NCBI RefSeq assembly: GCF_001895205.1
Contig: NZ_BDJF01000011.1
Coordinates: 62,001-126,000 of the forward strand
DNA: 64,000 nt
Direction of reading: 5' to 3'
DNA from: Vibrio injensis
GTDB taxonomy: Bacteria > Pseudomonadota > Gammaproteobacteria > Enterobacterales > Vibrionaceae
Position numbers and translations under genes: made by a program. The notes under the pieces were generated by a model. It ran no database searches. It had not been told where the DNA came from and saw only the letters and a list, made by a program, of their open reading frames with translations. This document shows, piece after piece, positions 9,429 to 17,069 of the stretch (the first letter of the stretch is position 1; every line of letters starts with the position of its first letter).

Positions 9429-11090
9429 TTAATAGTGAAGTTGCTGCTCTGGGTTTTCAGCCATCGCTTCAAAAATATCAATCACTCGACAGTCTTCGCA
9501 CATGGCGATTCGATTCAGAGACATGGGATCTGAAAAATGAGAGTGACCACGTAACTTATCTTGCAGCATGGTGATCATTGATTGAGGCGCAAATGCTTTT
9601 TGACAACGTAAACAGCGAGCTGGCTCTTCTTGATGTAACACCTGCGCTGCTTGTCGCTCATCATGGTCCCAATTGATTCTTGGTACCGCCGTCAAGACTT
9701 TTTCAGGACATGCAGTGACACATAAACCGCACTGCACACAATCTTGTTCAGTAAAATGCAAAGCAGGTATATCACCACTATGATGCAAAGCTCGCGTAGG
9801 ACAGACCGCGACGCAGCTCATACACAAAGTACAATCTTGACTGGCGCACTCAATTGAACCAAAAGGGGCTGAGCTATTCAGTGGTTGAATCATGGAGTCT
9901 GGTTGATACTGACTGGCAAGTGCATCTAATGCTTGATACAAACGTTGGCGTTTATTACCAGAGAGCTCACCCAATCGAAGCATCAAATCTTCTTCACACA
10001 TAACTGGGAGTCCTTCGCTCAGCGATTCCAAATAGAAAATATCAATCCGCTGCTTGTCTAAGCCTAATGACGCTAATAGTGTTTGTGCTAACGACACTTC
10101 TTGATGAAGAATACGCAATACGGTCGCAGGCATATGCTGGCTAGCTGCAAACAGTACCTGAGTCGCGCCATTAACCAGTGCCGCGAACCAAGTATCCATA
10201 CCGACAGAAAGAAGTTCTTCTAGCATCACCGGAATAACATTATCGGGTAAAGCTTTCAGCGCCATAAGATGATGAGCTTCGTGGCGATCACTGCAAAAAA
10301 GAATGATCGGTGTTTCGCCTTGGGCCTGAAAATAATGGTTAAGTAGTCGCTCAACAAACTTTTGTGTATCGGTAGGGTTAGGTAAAGCGTAGTGGATCGC
10401 TTCCGTTGGGCAAGCCGTCGCGCACGTTCCAATACCTTGACAAAGATAGGGATTGATTTCTATTCGGTGTCCTGTTTGTGCTGACCCTTCACTAGAAAGC
10501 GCACCCGCCGGACAAGCATCAACACACCGCTCACAACCTTTCACCCCTCGTGAGCTGTGTGCACACAAATCGGTATTGAGACGGAAATATTTCGGTTTAT
10601 CAAAAGTACCGATTAATGTTGGAATGGTTTCTAACGCTTCAACGAGTTTGTTTTCGCCTCGCCCCACAGGAAAGTATCCAGGAACAGGCACTTCTTCACT
10701 CATGATTCCGCTGAGTGAGAGATCCAATACAATATCAAAACATGCTTGCCCAATTGCCGCTTGTGCCAAATTGATACTTTGACCACGATTGACCACCTGA
10801 ATATCGAATGCCCCCAAATAGCCACTGATTTGTACCGAATCGGCAAAGTAAAGTGTGCTTGAATGCCCCTGATGGCCGTCAATCGATAAAAGCGTCAAAG
10901 AGCCCATTGCAGACAGTTGTTGGACCGCACGTTCAATCAAACTGGTGGGACCAATTAATAATGTATGACCACCACTTTGATAACTAACCGTTGGTGGGAT
11001 CAAATTCTGCAGCTCAACAGTATGTTGCAGCGCAAACCAACGCGCTTGACCAGAAGCACTGGAGGCTTGTTGTAGATAGTCGTTTAACAT
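9429..11090 (-). CDS. Multi-cluster iron-sulfur protein of the formate dehydrogenase operon
   Basis: A 553-residue soluble protein with at least four ferredoxin-type motifs, two in the middle (CERCVDACP and CQGIGTCATACP) and two near the C-terminus (CTLCMSCVAVCP and CVQCGLCVTACP), followed by extra pairs CLRC and CEDC. The central part between the motif pairs contains a possible hydrogenase Fe-S subunit-like (MvhD/FlpD) fold, judged only from its look. It is the first gene behind a sigma-54 type promoter and belongs to the conserved Vibrio/Shewanella fdh gene set. A role in electron transfer or enzyme maturation is inferred; the exact function is unknown. Confidence 0.85.
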   Translation of the reverse strand: MLNDYLQQASSASGQARWFALQHTVELQNLIPPTVSYQSGGHTLLIGPTSLIERAVQQLSAMGSLTLLSIDGHQGHSSTLYFADSVQISGYLGAFDIQVVNRGQSINLAQAAIGQACFDIVLDLSLSGIMSEEVPVPGYFPVGRGENKLVEALETIPTLIGTFDKPKYFRLNTDLCAHSSRGVKGCERCVDACPAGALSSEGSAQTGHRIEINPYLCQGIGTCATACPTEAIHYALPNPTDTQKFVERLLNHYFQAQGETPIILFCSDRHEAHHLMALKALPDNVIPVMLEELLSVGMDTWFAALVNGATQVLFAASQHMPATVLRILHQEVSLAQTLLASLGLDKQRIDIFYLESLSEGLPVMCEEDLMLRLGELSGNKRQRLYQALDALASQYQPDSMIQPLNSSAPFGSIECASQDCTLCMSCVAVCPTRALHHSGDIPALHFTEQDCVQCGLCVTACPEKVLTAVPRINWDHDERQAAQVLHQEEPARCLRCQKAFAPQSMITMLQDKLRGHSHFSDPMSLNRIAMCEDCRVIDIFEAMAENPEQQLHY

Positions 11091-11149
11091 TGCTCAGTTC
11101 CATGCTGAAAGCAGGCTCATTGGCCTACCCTTATTTATTACATGGATTT

Positions 11150-11165
11150 AGCAAATAACGTTCCA
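11150..11165 (-). promoter_or_regulatory. Sigma-54 promoter of the main fdh operon
   Basis: Minus strand TGGAACGTTATTTGCT matches the -24/-12 consensus TGGCACG-N4-TTGCW at all positions but one, with correct spacing. The predicted start of transcription is near 11139, about 49 bases before the ATG of the Fe-S protein gene. Confidence 0.85.
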
Positions 11166-11237
11166 ATTAAAAATATAATTTATCTAATTGATTTGTATGC
11201 AATTTAAGTGAAATTCTTATCAGAAAGAATCCAATAA

Positions 11238-11281
11238 GACATTTTGTCTCATTAGCAAGCTAAGAAGTGAGACAAAATGTC
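11238..11281. promoter_or_regulatory. Pair of inverted-repeat operators (probable enhancer for the sigma-54 activator)
   Basis: GACATTTTGTC (11238-11248) and GACAAAATGTC (11271-11281) are each a near-palindrome with core ACA-N3-TGT. Their centres are 33 bases apart, about three helical turns, and lie about 104 and 137 bases upstream of the predicted sigma-54 start. The same element occurs beside the regulator gene and tupA. The two arms could also pair as a 13-bp hairpin behind the DUF3306 gene, but no T-tract follows. Confidence 0.7.
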
Positions 11282-11282
11282 C

Positions 11283-11822
11283 CTACTTTTTGTCCGCCCA
11301 TACTGCCTCATCTTCATCCATCCGATCACGCGGCATAATTGGTTGATGGTGAGCGAAGTGGTTATGGTTATTTTGGTGTTCAGATTGGTGTTCAGGTATC
11401 AGATCTGCATTCGATGGGTCGACATCAATAAGCCATTCACGGACGCTTTGTGCTAGTTCACTCGCCAAGGGTTTTAACGCATGATAATCACCATCATAAT
11501 CATCTAGACCATCGACTTGATTGAACTCGCCATTGAAAAAAAGCTGCCGTAACGCCTTTTTTTTCAACTCAGCAGAAGCCGAAACCAATAGCGTGGAAAG
11601 CTCATTTTCGGTAGCAAGGCTCTCTTCTTTCACCGACTCTGCAGGAGAGGCTGTCTGATTGCGGGTTAAGGTCGTAGACAGTTCAGAATCACTCTCAGAT
11701 TGTAGATCACTCGGTAATGCTTTATCGCCACTATCCGATGCCTCAATAACCTCGTCTTCTGATACCGTTGCTTGATCTAATTTACGCTTTGACCAGCGAT
11801 TAAAGAAAGAATCAGTTGCCAC
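11283..11822 (-). CDS. DUF3306 domain protein, formate dehydrogenase-associated
   Basis: About 179 residues: an N-terminal FFNRWSKRK segment typical of DUF3306, an acidic low-complexity linker rich in Ser and Glu, then a conserved helical region (ALRQLFFNGEFNQVDGLDDYD) and a His-rich tail. The start is GTG 11822, with GGGAG just upstream and an 11-base overlap with the DUF3305 gene; the longer frame would run deep into that gene. DUF3305 and DUF3306 occur together beside respiratory formate dehydrogenases, but their biochemical role is not known to me. Confidence 0.83.
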   Translation of the reverse strand: MATDSFFNRWSKRKLDQATVSEDEVIEASDSGDKALPSDLQSESDSELSTTLTRNQTASPAESVKEESLATENELSTLLVSASAELKKKALRQLFFNGEFNQVDGLDDYDGDYHALKPLASELAQSVREWLIDVDPSNADLIPEHQSEHQNNHNHFAHHQPIMPRDRMDEDEAVWADKK

Positions 11823-12276
11823 ATGATCTCCCGGCACCTTTACGCTTTTTAGAACGGTAGTCGAGCAATTCGCCTTCTCGACCAATGAAGGCTTCAATCC
11901 ACGCTTGCACCGCTAAAGGCATAGGCTCAGAAAGTACTACATAGTCGCTATCCATATAACGAGCCGCCACACCTTGCGAGGCGGTAATGCACACCAGTTT
12001 GGGTTGATCATCATCGGTACTATTTTCTACGATCACGAATAACTTAGGCTCTCGCGAGCTGAGGTTAAATCGATAATCGCTTCGCTCATCGCGAAAGAGC
12101 TCCAATACGGCTCGCGCTTTGAACTCAACCTGAGGCATTAATTCAAAACCGCTTAATTGCCATTGGCTCGTTACCCAACGCCCAACATTAAACGAGCGTA
12201 AATGAAGTAGGCAGCCAATGGACCATTGAAATTCGTTTTTGATCAACGGCACTGAATGTGAAATGGGGAAAGCCAT
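11812..12276 (-). CDS. DUF3305 domain protein, formate dehydrogenase-associated
   Basis: A 154-residue protein, without signal peptide or membrane helix, carrying the family-like segments FQWSIGCLL and EFKARAVLELFRDE. It heads a two-gene unit with DUF3306 behind its own sigma-54 type promoter. Its constant association with fdh clusters suggests a cytoplasmic assembly or accessory factor; this is inference from context only. Confidence 0.83.
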   Translation of the reverse strand: MAFPISHSVPLIKNEFQWSIGCLLHLRSFNVGRWVTSQWQLSGFELMPQVEFKARAVLELFRDERSDYRFNLSSREPKLFVIVENSTDDDQPKLVCITASQGVAARYMDSDYVVLSEPMPLAVQAWIEAFIGREGELLDYRSKKRKGAGRSCGN

Positions 12277-12328
12277 GAAGAGTAAATCCTTGCTTGAGTC
12301 AATACCATCAACAACATATGCTCATTTA

Positions 12329-12344
12329 AGCAATTATTACGCCA
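12329..12344 (-). promoter_or_regulatory. Sigma-54 promoter of the DUF3305-DUF3306 unit
   Basis: Minus strand TGGCGTAATAATTGCT has the intact TGGC and TTGCT blocks of a -24/-12 promoter with exact spacing. The expected start is near 12318, about 42 bases before the DUF3305 ATG. Confidence 0.75.
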
Positions 12345-12384
12345 CCCCCATTAATCGACATAACATACGACGAAAAAGAGAATA

Positions 12385-12400
12385 TGGAATGATATTTGCT
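12385..12400 (+). promoter_or_regulatory. Sigma-54 promoter of fdhD
   Basis: Plus strand TGGAATGATATTTGCT keeps TGG and TTGCT with the exact -24/-12 spacing. It diverges from the DUF3305 promoter with 40 bases between them. The predicted start is near 12411, about 72 bases before fdhD. I see no ACA-N3-TGT operator in this intergenic region. Confidence 0.7.
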
Positions 12401-12482
12401 GCTCTCTTTATCTCTGCCTCACTCGTATCATCGATCACGATTGGCGATTAACACACTTTTAGCATCGGTATAGGAAAATTTT

Positions 12483-13301
12483 GTGTCAGCATTCTCTCTC
12501 ATTCAGCCGACTGAAAATCCACAACAAACCATGGAAGTAACGGTTTATGATCAATATGGTGAACCATTAAGCAAATCCATCGCCTGTGAACGCCCTTTAA
12601 CCGTACTGTTAAATTGGCAAGAAGTGGTGACGCTAATGACTCTAGGCTCTCGCCCCGAAGCGTTAGTGCTCGGCTACCTAAAAAATCAAAGTTTTATTTC
12701 TGATCGAGAGCAACTTCAATCAGTGATCATTGATTGGCAAACGCATTCAGCCGCCGTGGTGACTAAAGAGAATATAGACCGTGTTCAACCGGCGCTTAAG
12801 AAAAAAACCGTTACCTCTGGATGTGGTCAGGGCACGATGTATGGCAATGTCATGCAACAATTAGAAGGCTATCAAGTGCCACAGACACGCTTGAAACAGT
12901 CACAGATCTACGCAACGTTAGAGGCGCTCACCCATCATAATCAAACCTATAAAAAAGCCGGCGCCGTTCACGGCTGTGCGATTTGCCAAAATAACCATGT
13001 GCTCTCTTTTGTCGAAGATGTAGGTCGGCATAATGCTGTCGATACATTAGCTGGCGAACTCTGGCTGCAAGGGGATTCGGGTCATGACAAACTGTTTTAT
13101 ACGACTGGACGGTTAACCTCTGAAATGGTGATTAAGGTTGCGCAAATGGGTATTCCCGTCCTACTTTCTCGCTCTGGGGTCACTCAAATGGGCTTAGACT
13201 TGGCCAATCAGTTTGGTATTACCACCATTGCGCGAGCGAAAGGCCTGCGTTTTGAAATCTACAGTGGCGCAGAAAAAATTGATTTTGATATCAAAGGCTA
13301 A
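12483..13301 (+). CDS. fdhD: Formate dehydrogenase accessory sulfurtransferase FdhD
   Basis: Transfers sulfur from IscS to the bis-pterin cofactor, a step that formate dehydrogenases need for activity. Family segments are GCAICQNNH, FVEDVGRHNAVD and TTGRLTSEMV, and the length (272 residues) is normal. The mobile catalytic loop reads SGCGQGT with one cysteine (Cys114), whereas E. coli FdhD has a CXXC pair there. The start is GTG 12483, preceded by AGGA at suitable distance. It faces away from the DUF3305 gene and is convergent with the sensor kinase gene. Confidence 0.93.
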   Translation: MSAFSLIQPTENPQQTMEVTVYDQYGEPLSKSIACERPLTVLLNWQEVVTLMTLGSRPEALVLGYLKNQSFISDREQLQSVIIDWQTHSAAVVTKENIDRVQPALKKKTVTSGCGQGTMYGNVMQQLEGYQVPQTRLKQSQIYATLEALTHHNQTYKKAGAVHGCAICQNNHVLSFVEDVGRHNAVDTLAGELWLQGDSGHDKLFYTTGRLTSEMVIKVAQMGIPVLLSRSGVTQMGLDLANQFGITTIARAKGLRFEIYSGAEKIDFDIKG

Positions 13302-13326
13302 TCTTACGTGAAAAGATTGATGTTCC

Positions 13327-13358
13327 TCTCTGAATGAGTGCCATCACTCATTCAGAGA
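13327..13358. terminator. Hairpin between convergent fdhD and the sensor kinase gene
   Basis: A 14-bp perfect inverted repeat (13327-13340 with 13345-13358) with loop CCAT lies between the two stop codons. Neither side has a strong T-run, so it is probably a bidirectional end structure rather than a textbook terminator. Confidence 0.55.
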
Positions 13359-13364
13359 AAAGGA

Positions 13365-15419
13365 TTATTCAGAAAATGAGTGAGTCGTCGTGATCAATAA
13401 CGGGCTTTCCGCTTTCGCCAGCAAGTAAATACTAAAAGTACTGCCTTGTCCCTCAACAGAGTGAACTCGAATTTCACCGCCAACTTGACTGAGTAAGCTC
13501 TGTGATACCGATAACCCCAACCCCGTTCCTTGCCTTTTGGTTGTATAAAAAGGGGCAAAAATTTTGCTCAGTTGCTCAGGTTTGATTCCACAGCCATGGT
13601 CTTGAACATGAATGATCGCGCCGAATACTTTTCCGTCTTGTTGCCAATCTTCGCTACTAATGATCAGTTGACCTTTGCCTTGCATCGCGTGAATAGCATT
13701 GATCTGTAAATTGACTAAAATCTGCAACAGATGATGATGATTCACTTCAACAGAGCAGTGCGCTTGCAAGTGTGTAATAAACTCAACGTCGCGTCTCTTA
13801 CTGCCCGCTTTAACGAGTGTAATACTCTCTTCGATAATTGGATTAACACGCTGCCAGGTAATTTTATCTTGCACGCCACCATGACGACTGTATTGCAGTA
13901 AACTGCGAGTAATATTGCGGATCCGATCGACTTGCAGCAAGATTGCCTCAATTTCCTCGGCCACCCTTGGTGCTTGTTCTGCCAGCTCAAAACGGATAAG
14001 TTCGGCATTACCAAGAATCACTGCGGTAGGATTATTAATCTCATGCGCGATACCTGCGGTTAGCTCTCCAAGTGCCGCCAGTTTTTCATGAGCAATCAAT
14101 TTATTACGAGTTTGATTCAATAACTGAATGTGGTGTTCTAATTGCTGAGTTTTTTCATGCAAACTGGCGGTGCGCGATTGAACCTTTTCTTCTAATTCAT
14201 CGGCAGCGTGCTGAATCTGCTGATTACGCTGTTGCAGTAAATCCAGCATATGATCAAACTGTTTCGCCAGTTGAGCTAGCTCATGTTTTTCATCCAACCC
14301 TAATGAGCCAATACGTTTATTTTGATCAACTTGAACCTGTTTAACAACGTGATGGATACGTTCAATGGGGCGAAACAAATCACGTGAACCGCGATAAACG
14401 AAAAAACCTGAAACAAGCAATAAAATCAATGCCATACTGCCCATTTCGACAATGTTGGTTAAGTAAATTTTAACCAATGGCCACAGTAAATAGCCCGTAT
14501 AAAGCATACCAATAACTTGATCATATTGATCACGAAGTGGCTGATAAGCACTGATATACCAAGCATCATAGACATACGCCTTATCTACCCATTGCTCACC
14601 TTGTCTTAATACCTGATCGGCTACTGGTTGAGAGACTCGTGTACCAATCGCTCGTCCAGCTAGAGTAGAACTATCCAACGGTACATTAGTGCTAACCCGT
14701 AAATCATCCAAAAATAACGTTAGCGTGCCTGCTGGACTTAATCGATTGGCTTGTACGGGGTAGATTAAATCTCGAATTTGGTCGACGAGTAACGTGCTAT
14801 TGTTGAGCAGCAACCCTCCTTCTAAAAAACCGATGATCTTTTGATCAATCAAGATCGGAACAACAGTTCGGCTGACTAATCCACGCGATTCTACCGAGCG
14901 ATCGTTTAACATCGGGGTTTGTGCGCGAATCGCTAAATCGGGATCCAATTGCTGTAATTCAGCCGCACTCAGCACATCAAAAAAAGACTCTTTTCGCGTC
15001 AGATCCAAATAACGGAACTGCTGTTCTAGCGTGTTAACCAATTGAAAATGCAGAAAGTCTAATTCGTAACGTTTTTTCTGTTGCTGAACCCAATCCATAA
15101 ACTCTGGCTGGTAGTAATAACCCTCTCGAAGCCCATGTTGAAAATCATAAGAATCAGCGAAGGCGTGAACATAACTGGCCTGTTTTTGTTGCAATAGCGT
15201 CACACTATTTTGAGCAACCCCCAAGCGCTCTGATACATCCACCAAGACACTTTGCCACGTGTAATGCAAAGACCAATAAAAGCTGATACCGATCAAGGCC
15301 ATTAATGTGACGGCTATCGGTACGGAAGTCAGAATCAACAGTCGGTAGCGGACCATACTTCGGAAGCGATGGTGCCAAGCTCGCCACCATGAAGGTTTAG
15401 CGCACCTTGATTTGCTCAT
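13365..15419 (-). CDS. Sensor histidine kinase, NtrB-like, with periplasmic Cache-type domain
   Basis: About 684 residues. There are two membrane helices (about 28-50 and 322-345) around a large periplasmic region that looks like a double Cache sensor (ends in GMLYTGYLLWP). A HAMP-like segment and coiled coil follow, then HisKA with the phospho-acceptor His in GIAHEINNP (about residue 459) and an ATPase domain with DHGCGI and GTGLGLS. It overlaps the end of the response regulator gene by about 23 bases, so the pair is co-translated. From its place amid fdh, tup and cofactor genes, the ligand could be formate or a related small acid; this is inference. ATG 15419 follows a GTG alternative. Confidence 0.9.
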   Translation of the reverse strand: MSKSRCAKPSWWRAWHHRFRSMVRYRLLILTSVPIAVTLMALIGISFYWSLHYTWQSVLVDVSERLGVAQNSVTLLQQKQASYVHAFADSYDFQHGLREGYYYQPEFMDWVQQQKKRYELDFLHFQLVNTLEQQFRYLDLTRKESFFDVLSAAELQQLDPDLAIRAQTPMLNDRSVESRGLVSRTVVPILIDQKIIGFLEGGLLLNNSTLLVDQIRDLIYPVQANRLSPAGTLTLFLDDLRVSTNVPLDSSTLAGRAIGTRVSQPVADQVLRQGEQWVDKAYVYDAWYISAYQPLRDQYDQVIGMLYTGYLLWPLVKIYLTNIVEMGSMALILLLVSGFFVYRGSRDLFRPIERIHHVVKQVQVDQNKRIGSLGLDEKHELAQLAKQFDHMLDLLQQRNQQIQHAADELEEKVQSRTASLHEKTQQLEHHIQLLNQTRNKLIAHEKLAALGELTAGIAHEINNPTAVILGNAELIRFELAEQAPRVAEEIEAILLQVDRIRNITRSLLQYSRHGGVQDKITWQRVNPIIEESITLVKAGSKRRDVEFITHLQAHCSVEVNHHHLLQILVNLQINAIHAMQGKGQLIISSEDWQQDGKVFGAIIHVQDHGCGIKPEQLSKIFAPFYTTKRQGTGLGLSVSQSLLSQVGGEIRVHSVEGQGSTFSIYLLAKAESPLLITTTHSFSE

Positions 15420-16842
15420 CACTTTCCCACTCTTTGAATTTTCGCTCTAATGTTTTGCGAGCAACGCCTAAATCCCGAGCGGCTGCCGATTTATTGCCTT
15501 GATGAAAAGCAACGATTTGTTCTATATGCGCCTTCTCGACTTGTTTTAAACTCCAATCCGTCGGATAACCACAAGCTTCCTCTCGGTTTGGTCTATCACT
15601 TTCCGATGATAATTGTGACAATGTCACTTCAATGTCACTGTTTTGACCATCACGGGGTAATGGCTGCCAGTAATGCGCTAACGGTTGACCGATTAATAAA
15701 CAGCGCTCAATGAGGTTTTTTAATTCGCGAATATTCCCCGGCCAGTCGTAATCAAACAGTGCATTAATATCTTCATGGGCCCATTTAGGCGTCGGCAACG
15801 ACAGATCTGCACACAGGGTTTGTGTAAAAAAAGGCACCAACTCATGCAAATCGGCTTTGCGCGCTCGTAGCGGCAAGACCTCAATTTTGAGTACATTTAA
15901 TCGATAATAGAGATCGGCGCGAAAACGGCCTTCTTCTACCTCCTGAAACAGATTTCTATTTGTCGCAGCCACAACTCGTACATCAACTGGCAGCTCTCTT
16001 TCTGAGCCAACCGGACGGATCGCTCGCTGCTCTAACACTCGCAACAAAGACGATTGCATATTAAGTGGCATCTCACCGATTTCATCTAAAAACAGGGTTC
16101 CACCATGAGCAACCCGAAAAAGGCCCTCACGATTTTTCTTAGCGCCAGTAAAAGCGCCCTGTGTATGTCCAAATAGCTCACTCTCTAAGAGCTCTGGGGC
16201 AATTGCGCCACAATTAACAGGCACAAACGGTCCCTGCCTTCCACTGGCTTCATGAATGCCGCGCGCCACCAACTCTTTCCCCGTGCCAGATTCACCTTCA
16301 ATCAACACGGAAGCACGAGAAGGAGCAAATTGCATAATCAATTGTTTGAGTTGCTCGGTCTGTGGCGATTGCCCCAAAATTTGGCTAACACAATGACGTT
16401 GGACGTCACGTTGTAACGCATATTGCATGCGTTGATGTAACCGCTTATCCATGCATCGTTCAACCGCTTTGAGCATCTGTTCAAGGTTAAATGGTTTGAG
16501 AATAAAATCAGCAGCGCCCAACTGCAGCGCACTGATGGCTGTCTCTAAGTCGGCGTAACCCGTCATGAAGATCACATCGGGTCGCTGATCTTGTTCAGCA
16601 AAGATCGCTTCCCATTCAATCCCTGAGCGGCCGGGTAAATTAATGTCTAAAATAATCAAATCATAATGGGTCGTCGCGCGTAGTATTTCTGCTTCATCAA
16701 TGCATCCAGCACAATCTACTTTCGAAAACCACTTACGTAATGCTTTTTGTAAAATAGACTGCATGCCTGTTTCATCATCCACCACCAATACCGAAAAAGC
16801 GTGGTAGTGTTGCGCTGATTTACGATCACTCAAATAAGCCAT
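15397..16842 (-). CDS. Sigma-54-dependent response regulator, NtrC family
   Basis: 481 residues in three parts: a receiver domain with Asp66 in LIILDINLP, an AAA+ domain with Walker A GESGTGKE (183-190) and the sigma-54 contact loop GAFTGA (229-234), and a C-terminal Fis-type helix-turn-helix (SAAARDLGVARKTLERKFKEW). Everything needed to open sigma-54 promoters is intact. It is the first gene of a kinase-regulator pair and diverges from tupA. ACA-N3-TGT inverted repeats lie between it and tupA, and again before the fdh operon. It is the obvious candidate for activating the four sigma-54 promoters here. Confidence 0.93.
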   Translation of the reverse strand: MAYLSDRKSAQHYHAFSVLVVDDETGMQSILQKALRKWFSKVDCAGCIDEAEILRATTHYDLIILDINLPGRSGIEWEAIFAEQDQRPDVIFMTGYADLETAISALQLGAADFILKPFNLEQMLKAVERCMDKRLHQRMQYALQRDVQRHCVSQILGQSPQTEQLKQLIMQFAPSRASVLIEGESGTGKELVARGIHEASGRQGPFVPVNCGAIAPELLESELFGHTQGAFTGAKKNREGLFRVAHGGTLFLDEIGEMPLNMQSSLLRVLEQRAIRPVGSERELPVDVRVVAATNRNLFQEVEEGRFRADLYYRLNVLKIEVLPLRARKADLHELVPFFTQTLCADLSLPTPKWAHEDINALFDYDWPGNIRELKNLIERCLLIGQPLAHYWQPLPRDGQNSDIEVTLSQLSSESDRPNREEACGYPTDWSLKQVEKAHIEQIVAFHQGNKSAAARDLGVARKTLERKFKEWESDEQIKVR

Positions 16843-16908
16843 GATTTCCCTTGGGTTTTACTATAAATAGAGAGACAAAAAACCTTATCATTTATCAGGA
16901 TAAGTTGA

Positions 16909-16939
16909 GACATTTTGTCTTAGCTTGAACAAATTGTCA
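16909..16939. promoter_or_regulatory. Pair of inverted-repeat operators between the regulator gene and tupA
   Basis: GACATTTTGTC (16909-16919) is identical to a site before the fdh operon. A second copy, ACAAATTGT (16929-16937), is centred 19 bases further on. They lie about 125 and 106 bases upstream of the predicted tupA start, a usual enhancer position for sigma-54 activators. They also lie close upstream of the regulator gene, so autoregulation is possible. Confidence 0.7.
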
Positions 16940-17012
16940 CGCGGCCTGAGTCAAAGGAATAGCAACTCGCTGAAATTATTGATGTTTAGTAAGCCATTTC
17001 AAGACTCAATAT

Positions 17013-17028
17013 TGGCATCGACTTTGCT
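17013..17028 (+). promoter_or_regulatory. Sigma-54 promoter of the tup-mob-moe operon
   Basis: TGGCATCGACTTTGCT contains intact TGGCA and TTGCT blocks with exact -24/-12 spacing. The predicted start is near 17039, about 30 bases before the tupA ATG. Confidence 0.82.
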
Positions 17029-17069
17029 TGTCAACACAGCATTAACCACCACTAAAAATCGATAGGGAT

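Noticed and set aside
11238..11281. Terminator behind the DUF3306 gene
   Set aside because: The two sites could form a 13-bp stem, but no T-run follows on the minus strand, and single copies of the same element recur before tupA. Operator sites explain the pattern better.
12239..12451. Small protein of 70 residues in the fdhD-DUF3305 gap
   Set aside because: It overlaps the DUF3305 start on the other strand and both sigma-54 promoters, and has no good ribosome site.
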